A stretch of DNA of 64,000 nucleotides from contig CABZFN010000004.1 of assembly GCA_902525035.1 (NCBI GenBank), positions 1-64,000 of the forward strand, given 5' to 3'. This stretch comes from an uncultured Alphaproteobacteria bacterium. Its GTDB lineage: Bacteria; Pseudomonadota; Alphaproteobacteria; HIMB59; GCA-002718135. How positions within the stretch are numbered: position 1 is the stretch's first letter; every line of letters starts with the position of its first letter. A program made the position numbers and the translations under genes. Positions 43,574 to 52,079 of the stretch are shown here, piece after piece. Below the pieces are notes generated by a model. That model searched no databases, was not told where the DNA came from, and saw only the letters and a program-made list of their open reading frames with translations.

Positions 43574-44874
43574 AAAAAATAAATATAATTTTAATACATA
43601 CACATGATACTGGAAGGTATATTTCACCGTATGGATATGATGCTAAAACAAATAATATTCAAAGAATAGCAAATAAAGGTAGTGTATATAGAAATTTCTT
43701 TACTGCCGCACCGACTTGCTCACCGAGCAGAAGTGCATTAATGACAGGTTTATATCCTCATCAAAATGGGATGTATGGTTTGGCACATAGAGGTAGTAGA
43801 TTACATGATTACAATTTGCACTTGTCAAACTATTTAAAGAATAAAGATTTTGAAACAGCGTTGTTTGGTATTCAACATGAAATAGATAAAAAAAAAATTA
43901 ATGAACTTGGATATAATAAAACATTTTGCACAACTACAAATGATTCCATCAAAATATCTTCAACTGCTTCAAATTGGATTAAAAAATATAACTCTCAAAA
44001 GCCATTTTTTATTTCAGTAGGATTTTTTGACACTCATAGGCAGTATGTAGAAAAAATATCAAAAAATTTTAATCCTAATTGGATTAGACCACCTGAACTT
44101 TTTTTAGATAATAAACAAATGAGAGAAGATATGGCAAAATTTTATTCTTCTTTGGAGAAAATAGACAAAGGTATAGGAAAAATATTTGATACTCTTAAAA
44201 AGAAGAACAAATTAAATAATACACTAATACTTTTAACAACAGATCATGGTATTGCGTGGCCAGGAATGAAATGTAATTTAAATGATCATGGAACTGGGAT
44301 ATTCCTAATAGCATATCTTAAAAATGTATTTGAAGGCGGTGTTGTCTATGATGATTTAACCTCAAATACAGATATTTTTCCAACAATATGTAAGATTTTA
44401 GATCTTAAAAAACCAAAATACTTAAACTCATATATTCTACCAAATAAAAAATATAAAACAAAAAAAAGAAAATATGTTTATTCTGAAGTTAATATACATG
44501 CTTCTGTAGAGCCTTGTAGAAGTATAAGATCGAAAAGATTTAGATTATTAAAAAGATTAAATAATAGAACTAAACTGAATCTTTCAAATATTGATGAAAG
44601 TGTCTCCAAAAGTTTTTTATTAAAGTATGGTTTAAAAAAAATGAGAAAAAATAAAGAAGAATTTTATGATTTATTTTTAGATCCTTTGGAAAGAAATCCA
44701 ATTAAAGACTTTAAAAAATTAAAAAGCTATAAAGAATTGAATCAGGACCTGAAAAAATTTATGAAAAACACTAATGATCCATTATTAAAAAAGAATTTTA
44801 AATGGCCTAGAGAAATTAAATTAACACCAGAAAACGCAGAAAACCCTGAAATTGTTATAAACTGTCAAGATTAA
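43570..44874 (+). CDS. Type I sulfatase, N-sulfoglucosamine-sulfohydrolase-like, cytoplasmic
   Basis: A 434-residue sulfatase. The motif CSPSR (50-54) contains the Cys converted to formylglycine. PHQNGMYGLAHRGS follows as in heparan N-sulfatase-like enzymes. The N-terminal metal site reads HTHDTGRY instead of the common DDxG, a variant I associate with this subgroup. TTDHGIAWPG supplies the distal metal residues. It lacks a signal peptide, unlike most sulfatases, so desulfation probably takes place in the cytoplasm after import by the transporter encoded 100 nt downstream. No sulfatase-maturing enzyme is in the window. Confidence 0.9.
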   Translation: MKKINIILIHTHDTGRYISPYGYDAKTNNIQRIANKGSVYRNFFTAAPTCSPSRSALMTGLYPHQNGMYGLAHRGSRLHDYNLHLSNYLKNKDFETALFGIQHEIDKKKINELGYNKTFCTTTNDSIKISSTASNWIKKYNSQKPFFISVGFFDTHRQYVEKISKNFNPNWIRPPELFLDNKQMREDMAKFYSSLEKIDKGIGKIFDTLKKKNKLNNTLILLTTDHGIAWPGMKCNLNDHGTGIFLIAYLKNVFEGGVVYDDLTSNTDIFPTICKILDLKKPKYLNSYILPNKKYKTKKRKYVYSEVNIHASVEPCRSIRSKRFRLLKRLNNRTKLNLSNIDESVSKSFLLKYGLKKMRKNKEEFYDLFLDPLERNPIKDFKKLKSYKELNQDLKKFMKNTNDPLLKKNFKWPREIKLTPENAENPEIVINCQD

Positions 44875-44975
44875 ATAGCAAAAATATATTAAATCTTAAC
44901 AATTATTTCTTGATTATTTTTTATTTCGAATTACCGTTTTTTTATATTTGTAAAATCAAATTAGGAGGAAAACAT

Positions 44976-46232
44976 ATGAAAAAAATAGTATTATCCTTAT
45001 TTGCTTCTTTAACTTTTATTTTTTCACTTAATGCTACTGCAATTGAGTTAAACTTTGCTCAAGGTGGTGGTTCTCAAGGAAAAATGACAATGGAGTTAAC
45101 GGCAGAATGGGAAAAAAAGACAGGTCATAAAGTTAATTTTTTAGAAATGCCTGCGAGTACTTCTGACCAATATGTACAATATAAGACTTGGTTGTCAGCA
45201 CAAAATAGTGATGTTGATATTTATAAAGTTGATAATGTATGGGCTGGTGAGTTTGGAACTCAGCTTATTGATTTAAAACCATTTCTAGATGAACAATTAG
45301 AAATTATGCCTAATGTTCTTTCAGCATATACTACAGCTAAAGGTGAAATAATTGGTTTACCTTATAGTGTAGGTATACCAATGTTATATTACAGAACTGA
45401 TCTATTAGAAAAATATAATAGAGATGTACCTGAAACTTGGGATGAAATGACTGAAACAGCTCAATTTATTCAAGATAAAGAAAGAGCTGCTGGTAATGAC
45501 AAAATGTGGGGTTTTGTATGGCAAGGTAATGCCTATGAAGGTCTAACATGTGATGCATTAGAGTGGGTTGCTAGTCATGGTGGCGGAATGATTGTTGAAA
45601 AAGATGGAACGATTTCTATCAATAATGCAAATGCCGCTGCTGCTTTAGATATGGCTGCAAAATGGGTAGGAACAATTTCTCCTGAAGGTGTTATTGGTTA
45701 TAAGGAAGAAGATGCTAGAGGTATCTGGGACCAAGGTAATGCTGTATTTATGAGAAATTGGCCTTATGCATGGAGCTTAAGCAATAAAGATGAATCTTCC
45801 GTAAAAGGTAAATTTGATGTTGTTCAATTACCAAGAGGTCCAAATGGTAAATCAACTAGTACTATGGGTGGCTGGGGTTACGCAGTATCAAAATATTCTG
45901 AAAAGCAGGAAGTTGCTGTTGATCTAGTTAAATTCCTATCAAATAGAGACGCGCAACACGCAACTATTGCCGAATATTCAATGCCACCAGTATATATTGA
46001 GATATATGACAACAAGGAGCATGCAGAAACTTATACTCTGTTACCTCTTTTAAAAGGTCCATCTCAAGCACTATTACCTAGACCCTCGGCACAAACTTCT
46101 GGAAAATGGCCACAAGTGACTGTAGCATTTTATACTGCTGCTCATGAGGTAATTACTGGGAAAAAAGATGGGGCTACCGCTGTAGCTGAGCTTGAAACTG
46201 CTCTTAAGAAAATTAAGGGCAAAGGCTGGTAA
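44976..46232 (+). CDS. Periplasmic sugar-binding protein of CUT1 ABC importer
   Basis: A binding protein of about 418 residues. The frame opens at 44910, but the AGGAGG site at 44963-44968 and a clean signal peptide (KKIVLSLFASLTFIFS, cleaved after NATA) set the start at the ATG 44976. The mature protein begins IELNFAQGGGSQGKMTMELT, as in trehalose/maltose-type binding proteins. It is the first gene of the only complete CUT1 importer here (binding protein, two permeases, ATPase). Its position after the sulfatase suggests a sulfated or otherwise modified sugar. Confidence 0.93.
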   Translation: MKKIVLSLFASLTFIFSLNATAIELNFAQGGGSQGKMTMELTAEWEKKTGHKVNFLEMPASTSDQYVQYKTWLSAQNSDVDIYKVDNVWAGEFGTQLIDLKPFLDEQLEIMPNVLSAYTTAKGEIIGLPYSVGIPMLYYRTDLLEKYNRDVPETWDEMTETAQFIQDKERAAGNDKMWGFVWQGNAYEGLTCDALEWVASHGGGMIVEKDGTISINNANAAAALDMAAKWVGTISPEGVIGYKEEDARGIWDQGNAVFMRNWPYAWSLSNKDESSVKGKFDVVQLPRGPNGKSTSTMGGWGYAVSKYSEKQEVAVDLVKFLSNRDAQHATIAEYSMPPVYIEIYDNKEHAETYTLLPLLKGPSQALLPRPSAQTSGKWPQVTVAFYTAAHEVITGKKDGATAVAELETALKKIKGKGW

Positions 46233-46253
46233 TTTAGTAGTTCAAAATAAAAT

Positions 46254-46276
46254 AAAGGGGATATAAAATCCCCTTT
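46254..46276 (+). other. Hairpin between binding-protein and permease genes
   Basis: AAAGGGGAT (46254-46262) and ATCCCCTTT (46268-46276) form a 9-bp stem with a five-base loop, 21 nt after the binding-protein stop, followed by CTTAATTTTTAAA. It is sited like the hairpin at 6033-6058 and is probably a partial terminator or mRNA stabiliser, since the permeases follow within 15 nt. Confidence 0.75.
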
Positions 46277-46290
46277 CTTAATTTTTAAAT

Positions 46291-47205
46291 ATGAAATCTG
46301 TAAGTCAAATAAGAAAAAGAACAGCATTAATTTTTTTAATACCTGTTACAATTATATTATTATCTTCAGCTCTTTATCCATTGATTAGCACACTTTATTT
46401 AAGTCTTACTGATGCGGAATTAGAAAATTTTTTAAATCCAAATTATGTTGGTTTTATTAATTACATAGAGAATTATGAAGGGATGTGGTACGGAGTTCTT
46501 GCTGATAGTTTATTTTGGAATTCTGTCAGAAATACTCTAGTTTTCACAATTTTTTCAATAAGTTTGGAAGTTGTTCTTGGCATTAGTTTTGCCCTTATTA
46601 TGCTTATTGAAAATAAACTAAAATGGTTTGTTAGAGCTGCAGTTTTAATTCCGTGGGCAATACCAACAATAGTTAGCGCAAGAATGTTTGAATGGATGTT
46701 ACAAGATCAATTTGGAATATTTAATTACATGCTGATTGGATTAGGGATATTAGAACAAGGAAAGGCATGGACAACCGACCCTCAAACTTCGATGATTGTA
46801 ATCATCATTATTGATGCATGGAAAACGTCGCCATTTGTTGCAATATTAGTTTATGCAGGTCTGAAGGCACTTCCAAATGAAGTATTGGAAGCTGGTAAGG
46901 TTGACGGAACCAATGGAATAACTCAGTTTTATTACATCATTTTTCCTTTAATACTTCCAGCAATTGCAGTGGCTATAGTATTTAGAGGGTTAGACGCGCT
47001 ACGTGTCTTTGATTTAATCTACCTGATTAATGCCGGAAGCAAAGACATTATGTCTATGACAGTTTATGCAAGACGAGAAATGTTTGAATATTCTCATTTT
47101 GGATTTGGTGCTGCTGCCTCGACAATGTTAACTTTAATAATTGGAGTTATTGCTGTTATTTTTATTCAAAGAACAAGATTACATAAATTAGATGAAATGG
47201 AATAA
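46291..47205 (+). CDS. Carbohydrate ABC transporter permease, MalF type
   Basis: A 304-residue inner-membrane protein with six main spans and an EAA loop (LEAGKVDGTNGITQFYYIIF, a slight variant). It contains the RVFDLIYLINAGS segment typical of trehalose/maltose-type permeases. Unlike the MalF-type protein at 35.4 kb it has no large periplasmic insert. Its stop overlaps the MalG-type ATG by one base (TAATG). Confidence 0.94.
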   Translation: MKSVSQIRKRTALIFLIPVTIILLSSALYPLISTLYLSLTDAELENFLNPNYVGFINYIENYEGMWYGVLADSLFWNSVRNTLVFTIFSISLEVVLGISFALIMLIENKLKWFVRAAVLIPWAIPTIVSARMFEWMLQDQFGIFNYMLIGLGILEQGKAWTTDPQTSMIVIIIIDAWKTSPFVAILVYAGLKALPNEVLEAGKVDGTNGITQFYYIIFPLILPAIAVAIVFRGLDALRVFDLIYLINAGSKDIMSMTVYARREMFEYSHFGFGAAASTMLTLIIGVIAVIFIQRTRLHKLDEME

Positions 47206-48068
47206 TGAATAAACTATACGACAAAATATTTAAATATGGACTTCAAATTATAGTAATCATTTTTTGCGTTTTTCCATTTTACTACGCTGTGATGACTTCT
47301 TTAGAAGGTAGTGCTGCAGTTTTTGTACCAAATTTTTTTCCAACTGAAATAAACCCTAAAAATTATATCTATCTTTTATTTGAACATAATTTTCCTAATA
47401 CAATTTTGAATTCTTTATTTGTTGCAATTGTTACAGTTTCAATATCTATAACTATTTCTTATTTTGCTGCTTGGTCTTTAAGTAGAGTAAATTTTCAAGG
47501 TAGAAGTATGTTTTTATTTGTAATACTTGCTATTTCAATGTTTCCTCAAATTGCAGTATTAACAGGTATGTACCAATTATTTCTAAATTTTAAAGAATTC
47601 TATTTCAATATTTTTGATTTAAGAGTCAAAGGAATTACTTCTTTATTATGGTTATGTTTTACATATACAATGTTTAATATACCATTTACAGTATGGGTAT
47701 TAACTACTTTTATGAAGGGTGTGCCTAAAGAAATTGAAGAAGCAGCAATTGTAGATGGTGCATCTTCTTTTTTAATTTTAAGAAAAATTTTTCTTCCAAT
47801 TATGACTCCTGCAATATTTACTACCGCAATTATGGCAATGATTGCAGTGTGGAATGAATTTCTTTTTGCCCTCACATTTACTGCTACAAACAGTGATAGA
47901 ACTATTACAGTTGGAATTGCACTAATTAATGGCACTGTTGAGTACGAAGTTCCATGGGGAAGTATAATGGCTGCCTCTGTCATTGTCACAGTCCCTCTAG
48001 TTATAATAACTTTGCTTTTACAGGGCAGAATCATGTCTGGATTAACAGCTGGGAGTATAAAAGGCTGA
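47205..48068 (+). CDS. Carbohydrate ABC transporter permease, MalG type
   Basis: A 287-residue membrane protein. The EAA loop is IEEAAIVDGASSFLILRKIF and the C-terminus GRIMSGLTAGSIKG. It is of standard length, without the N-terminal extension of the permease at 34.2 kb. It is translated from a one-base overlap with its MalF-type partner. The ATPase gene follows after a 93-nt gap with its own strong ribosome site. Confidence 0.94.
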   Translation: MNKLYDKIFKYGLQIIVIIFCVFPFYYAVMTSLEGSAAVFVPNFFPTEINPKNYIYLLFEHNFPNTILNSLFVAIVTVSISITISYFAAWSLSRVNFQGRSMFLFVILAISMFPQIAVLTGMYQLFLNFKEFYFNIFDLRVKGITSLLWLCFTYTMFNIPFTVWVLTTFMKGVPKEIEEAAIVDGASSFLILRKIFLPIMTPAIFTTAIMAMIAVWNEFLFALTFTATNSDRTITVGIALINGTVEYEVPWGSIMAASVIVTVPLVIITLLLQGRIMSGLTAGSIKG

Positions 48069-48161
48069 TTTTTATATAGATTTAGAATTTAATTTATTTT
48101 AAGATATATATTAAGATTATAGTGATCTTAGCACTTGAAAAATCGCTCAAAGGAGGATGAA

Positions 48162-49241
48162 GTGGCAGATATAAATGTTAATACAGTAAATAAATATTTT
48201 GGAGATGTTCACGTTATTAAAGATATCTCTCTAGATATTAAAAGCCAATCATTTACAGTTTTAGTTGGACCTAGTGGTTGTGGAAAATCAACTATGCTTA
48301 GAATGATAGCGGGGTTAGAAGATATTAATTCGGGTACAATTTCAATTGATGGCCAAGTCGTAAATGATTTACCACCAAAACAAAGAAATATTGCAATGGT
48401 GTTTCAGTCTTATGCATTATACCCGCATATGACTGTGTTTGATAATATGGCATTTGGATTGAAATTAGAAAAAAGATCTAAAGATGAAATTAATGAAAGA
48501 GTTAATGAGGCAGCAAGAATTCTTCAAATTGAAGACTACTTACTTAGGAAGCCAAAACAATTATCTGGAGGTCAAAGACAACGTGTTGCAATTGGCCGAG
48601 CTATTACTAGAAAACCAAAAGTTTTCTTATTCGATGAACCACTTTCAAACCTTGATGCAGCATTAAGGGTACAAATGAGAGTCGAGTTAGCTAAGCTCCA
48701 TAACGAGTTAGATGCTACAATGATATATGTAACTCACGACCAAACAGAAGCAATGACTCTTGCAGATGATATTGTTGTTCTTGATACAGGTATTGTTTCT
48801 CAAAAAGGTTCTCCTTTAGAACTATATGATAAGCCAAATAATATGTTTGTTGGTGGATTTATTGGATCGCCAAAAATGAACTTTATGCCTTCAAAAATAT
48901 TAAGCAAAAGTGCTGACTCTACTGAAGTTGATCTTATGGGAATGTCAAAAATATCAGTTCCTAAATTGTCAGCGTCATCTTCTGAGGGTGATGCAGTAAC
49001 CTTAGGCATAAGACCTGAACACTTAGTAGTTAATGGTGATGCAGATGGTTCTTGGGAAAGTAAAGTGTTCGTTGTCGAAAAACTAGGTGACGTTACGTAT
49101 CTATACCTTGAAAAAGATGGAGAGCCATTAGTTGCTGAAACTGAAGGACATTCAGAAATTAAAGTTGGTGATAGTGTAAAAGTTGGTTTCCCTGCTGGAA
49201 GATGCCAATTATTTGACAGTTCAAATCAGGCTTTTAAATAA
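48162..49241 (+). CDS. ugpC: Sugar ABC transporter ATPase, MalK/UgpC type
   Basis: A 359-residue ATPase. It has Walker A GPSGCGKST (36-44), Q-loop VFQSYALYPHMTV, signature LSGGQRQRVAIGRA, Walker B VFLFDEPLSNLD and switch His THDQTEAM. A C-terminal regulatory TOBE domain (about 235-359, LGIRPEHLVV) is present. The GTG at 48162 after AAAGGAGG is chosen over an upstream TTG at 48135, because it gives the usual MADINVNTVNKYFG start. It is the only CUT1-type ATPase in the window, against four CUT1 permease sets, so it may serve several of them. Confidence 0.93.
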   Translation: MADINVNTVNKYFGDVHVIKDISLDIKSQSFTVLVGPSGCGKSTMLRMIAGLEDINSGTISIDGQVVNDLPPKQRNIAMVFQSYALYPHMTVFDNMAFGLKLEKRSKDEINERVNEAARILQIEDYLLRKPKQLSGGQRQRVAIGRAITRKPKVFLFDEPLSNLDAALRVQMRVELAKLHNELDATMIYVTHDQTEAMTLADDIVVLDTGIVSQKGSPLELYDKPNNMFVGGFIGSPKMNFMPSKILSKSADSTEVDLMGMSKISVPKLSASSSEGDAVTLGIRPEHLVVNGDADGSWESKVFVVEKLGDVTYLYLEKDGEPLVAETEGHSEIKVGDSVKVGFPAGRCQLFDSSNQAFK

Positions 49242-49258
49242 ACAGAATCGTATTGATT

Positions 49259-49282
49259 ATTGCCCCTAATATAAGGGGCAAT
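49259..49282 (+). terminator. Hairpin terminator of the sulfatase-linked importer operon
   Basis: ATTGCCCCT (49259-49267) and AGGGGCAAT (49274-49282) form a perfect 9-bp stem with a six-base loop, 17 nt after the ATPase stop. A T-run (49291-49295) starts only 8 nt later, so termination efficiency is uncertain, but the position at the operon end fits. Confidence 0.7.
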
Positions 49283-49339
49283 ACATCACTTTTTTAAAAA
49301 TTTTCAATAATTATCATAAATTTAAACTAGAATAATATA

Positions 49340-49406
49340 GGGCAGAAGGTTCATATTATTTCCTCCTATAAGAAGTATTCCTCTTATAAAACTTTTCTGC
49401 CCACCA
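49340..49406 (+). other. Nested inverted repeat with tRNA-like acceptor end, in convergent gap
   Basis: GGGCAGAA (49340-49347) pairs with TTCTGCCC (49395-49402), and an ACCA follows directly (49403-49406). Inside, TATAAGA (49367-49373) pairs with TCTTATA (49382-49388). On the plus strand the ends therefore look like a tRNA acceptor stem with a CCA tail, but the 67-nt length and the absence of recognisable D- and T-arms argue against a normal tRNA. It could be a tRNA-derived remnant, a small structured RNA, or a terminator for the truncated glpD. Confidence 0.4.
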
Positions 49407-49437
49407 AATTTGAAAAGTTATTTAAGAGGGATACCAA

Positions 49438-50589
49438 TTATAGCTTTTGTTTAGCAGTCCAAGAATTTTTCTTATTTATTGGAATATGTTTATTAAGAGT
49501 TAAAAGAACATTTTCAGCTAATTTTCTATACGTCGTTAGTTTTCCTCCATAGATGTTTAATAATGGTGCCTGTGAACCATCTTCATTTAAGTCGAATATA
49601 TAATCTCTAGTAACTTTTGATGCTTCTTTGAAATCCTCAATAAGTGGTCTAATTCCAGAATAAGAACTTACCACATCATCTCTTGATATTTGTTTAATGA
49701 AATATTTATTTACTGAATTTAATAAATAATCAATTTCACTTTTATCAATTTTTGGATTTTCTGGTGAAAAAACTTCTGTTTCGGTAGTGCCAATAAGAGA
49801 ATATTCATCTTTATAAGGTATAACAAAAATTATTCTGTTATCTTCATTTTGCAAAGTGAAAGCATTTTTCTGGCTGTAAAGACTTTTAGTTATTATATGG
49901 CTACCTTTTACAAGTCGAATTGATTTACTTGAATTTAATTTAATGACATTGCTTAAAACTTCATTAATCCAAGGTCCGGCAGCATTTATAAGAATTTTAG
50001 ATTTAAGTATAGTATTATCATCTAAAGTTATATCCCAAATATTTTTATTTCGATTTGCTTCTATTACTTTTCTATTTTGAATAATCATAGCACCTTTTTT
50101 CTTTGCATCTTCAACATTTAACTGAACAAGTTTTTTATCATCAACTTGTAAATCATAATATTGGAAACCAATTTTAAATTGATCTTTTAAAATATTAGGA
50201 ATTTCCTTTTTAATATTAACAGTTGAAGATTTTGGTATAGTCATTTTACCACCAATATTATCGTATAAAAATAATCCCAATTTGATTAACCATTTTGGTC
50301 TTAAAGATTTTTGATAAGGTATAATAAAAGGTAATGGTGTTATTATATTACTGGCAATTTTTTTAATTACTTCTCTTTCCTTAAGAGATTCACGTACAAG
50401 ACGAAATTCATAATTTTCAAGATACCTTAATCCACCATGTATTAATTTTGTAGACCAAGATGAAGTGGCTGAGCCAACTGTGTTTTTTTCAACTAAACAA
50501 ACTTTTAGATTTCTTCCTGAGGCGTCTCTTACAATTCCCGCACCATTAATACCACCGCCAATAACTAAAATATCAAAAATTTCAATCAT
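49438..50589 (-). CDS. glpD: FAD-dependent glycerol-3-phosphate dehydrogenase, C-terminally truncated
   Basis: The 383-residue frame matches the FAD/substrate domain of GlpD. It has ILVIGGGINGAGIVRDASGR with the dinucleotide fold, TSSWSTKLIHGGLRYLE, INAAGPWINEVL, SGIRPLIED and GGKLTTYRKLAE. It stops at SWTAKQKL, exactly where full-length enzymes (about 500 residues) continue with the LPGG linker and a helical C-terminal domain of about 115 residues. No continuation is visible in any frame of the 196-nt gap downstream. It may be a functional short form or a decaying gene. It lies 6 nt downstream of a HAD phosphatase gene. Confidence 0.85.
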   Translation of the reverse strand: MIEIFDILVIGGGINGAGIVRDASGRNLKVCLVEKNTVGSATSSWSTKLIHGGLRYLENYEFRLVRESLKEREVIKKIASNIITPLPFIIPYQKSLRPKWLIKLGLFLYDNIGGKMTIPKSSTVNIKKEIPNILKDQFKIGFQYYDLQVDDKKLVQLNVEDAKKKGAMIIQNRKVIEANRNKNIWDITLDDNTILKSKILINAAGPWINEVLSNVIKLNSSKSIRLVKGSHIITKSLYSQKNAFTLQNEDNRIIFVIPYKDEYSLIGTTETEVFSPENPKIDKSEIDYLLNSVNKYFIKQISRDDVVSSYSGIRPLIEDFKEASKVTRDYIFDLNEDGSQAPLLNIYGGKLTTYRKLAENVLLTLNKHIPINKKNSWTAKQKL

Positions 50590-50595
50590 AATAAA

Positions 50596-51186
50596 TTAAA
50601 TAAACCTTTTAATTTCTTGAATTATTATTTCAGGGTTAGTTAAATGTATAGTTAAAAAACCAAGTTTGTTTGCGACTTCAATATTCTCTTTTTTATCATC
50701 TATAAAAACAGTTTCCTGTGGAATTAGATTAAAACGGTTTACTGCTAATTTATATATTTGAGTATCAGGTTTAACTAATTTTTCTTTTCCAGAAATTATT
50801 AAACCATCAAATTTATTTAAGAATGGATATTTTTTATCCATACCTTGAAATGTTTCCCAGGACCAATTTGATAAAACATAACACTCATATTTTTTATTCT
50901 TCAAATCATCTAAAACATTAACTGAATGCTGAAAGATTTTCCTGAACATTCTATGATGATTTTTATAATATAATTTTATTTTATCTTCATAATCAGGATA
51001 CTTCTTTACTAGATCAGTTTCTGCGTCTTTAATTAGTCTTCCAGCATCTTGTTGGATATTCCATTCATCATTGCAAATATTATTAAGGAAATTATCTCTT
51101 TCTTCTTTATCTTTAAATACATCTTTATAAAAATAATGAGGGTCCCAATCAAAAAAAACACCGCCCAAATCAAAAAGAAATTTCAT
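50596..51186 (-). CDS. HAD-IA family phosphatase, YihX-like
   Basis: A 196-residue HAD hydrolase. The nucleophile motif reads FLFDLGGVFFDWD, with the DxG form typical of the YihX branch, followed by a helical cap. YVLSNWSWETF is motif II, K in GKEKLVKPD motif III, and FIDDKKENIEVA motif IV. YihX relatives dephosphorylate sugar phosphates such as glucose 1-phosphate. It is probably co-transcribed with the truncated glpD 6 nt downstream and divergent from the glycerate-kinase-like gene. Confidence 0.87.
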   Translation of the reverse strand: MKFLFDLGGVFFDWDPHYFYKDVFKDKEERDNFLNNICNDEWNIQQDAGRLIKDAETDLVKKYPDYEDKIKLYYKNHHRMFRKIFQHSVNVLDDLKNKKYECYVLSNWSWETFQGMDKKYPFLNKFDGLIISGKEKLVKPDTQIYKLAVNRFNLIPQETVFIDDKKENIEVANKLGFLTIHLTNPEIIIQEIKRFI

Positions 51187-51218
51187 GTATAAGTATTTTG
51201 TTTATAAATAAATATTAA

Positions 51219-52079
51219 ATGAGTGCATTAATAGACTATATTCAAATAGAAATACACAATACATATAATAAAAAATATTCCAAAAAGTACATAGAAGATA
51301 AATTAATTCCAATCATAGATTATATTTGCTCTAGTAAATCAAAAAAATTCCTATTTGGAGGCTCTCAAGGTATTGGAAAATCGTCATTTATTAATATAAT
51401 CTCTAAAACTATTGAAAAGTTTTATAATAAAAAAATACTTTTGCTTAGTTTAGATAATTATTATTTATCAAAAAAACAACGATTACTGTTATCAAAACAA
51501 ATACATCAATTGTTTATAACTAGAGGTGTTCCAGGAACACATGATATTGAAAAATTATTTAAAAATATAAAACAATTTAATAAAAGTAAATACCCCATCA
51601 CAACCCCTCTATTTGATAAATTGATTGATGACACGACTAAATCAACAAAAATAACTAGAACTAAATGTGATATTCTTTTCTTAGAAGGTTGGTGTTGTGG
51701 AAGTTCAGAAATTCCAAAAAAAATTCTTCATAACAATATAAATAATTTAGAAAAAATTAAAGATCCAAAATATCAATGGAGAAATTTCTATAATAATAAA
51801 TTAAAATTAGAATATAAAAAATTATTTAAGCTATTTGATGAACTTATTTTTTTGAAAACATCTTCTTTTGACAATGTTTATAAATGGCGTTTACAACAGG
51901 AATATACCAATCAATCAAAAAATAAAAAATCAAAAAGAATGTCTCCAAATGAAATTAAATATTTCGTTCAACATTATGAGAAGATAACTAAATGGATGAT
52001 GAAGGATCTAAATAAAAAAGCTCAGATTGTTATTAAATTTGAAGAAAATCATAAAATTTCTAAAATAAATTTTAACTAG
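51219..52079 (+). CDS. D-glycerate 3-kinase-like P-loop kinase
   Basis: A 286-residue P-loop protein. The Walker A is FGGSQGIGKSSF. LLSLDNYYLSKKQR and TRGVPGTHDIEKL are diagnostic of the plant-type glycerate kinase/Tda10 family, whose bacterial relatives phosphorylate D-glycerate to 3-phosphoglycerate. LFLEGWCCG is the second conserved block and matches the family's EGW motif. It stands alone on the plus strand between a HAD/glpD pair and the amino-sugar operon. Use on another small hydroxy-acid or sugar cannot be excluded. Its stop overlaps the ICMT-like gene by 4 nt. Confidence 0.85.
   Translation: MSALIDYIQIEIHNTYNKKYSKKYIEDKLIPIIDYICSSKSKKFLFGGSQGIGKSSFINIISKTIEKFYNKKILLLSLDNYYLSKKQRLLLSKQIHQLFITRGVPGTHDIEKLFKNIKQFNKSKYPITTPLFDKLIDDTTKSTKITRTKCDILFLEGWCCGSSEIPKKILHNNINNLEKIKDPKYQWRNFYNNKLKLEYKKLFKLFDELIFLKTSSFDNVYKWRLQQEYTNQSKNKKSKRMSPNEIKYFVQHYEKITKWMMKDLNKKAQIVIKFEENHKISKINFN

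Noticed and set aside
49325-49375. A strong GGAGG followed by ATG on the minus strand inside the nested repeat
   Set aside because: It opens only a 10-codon frame. It may be a relic of a gene start but is not a supportable CDS.
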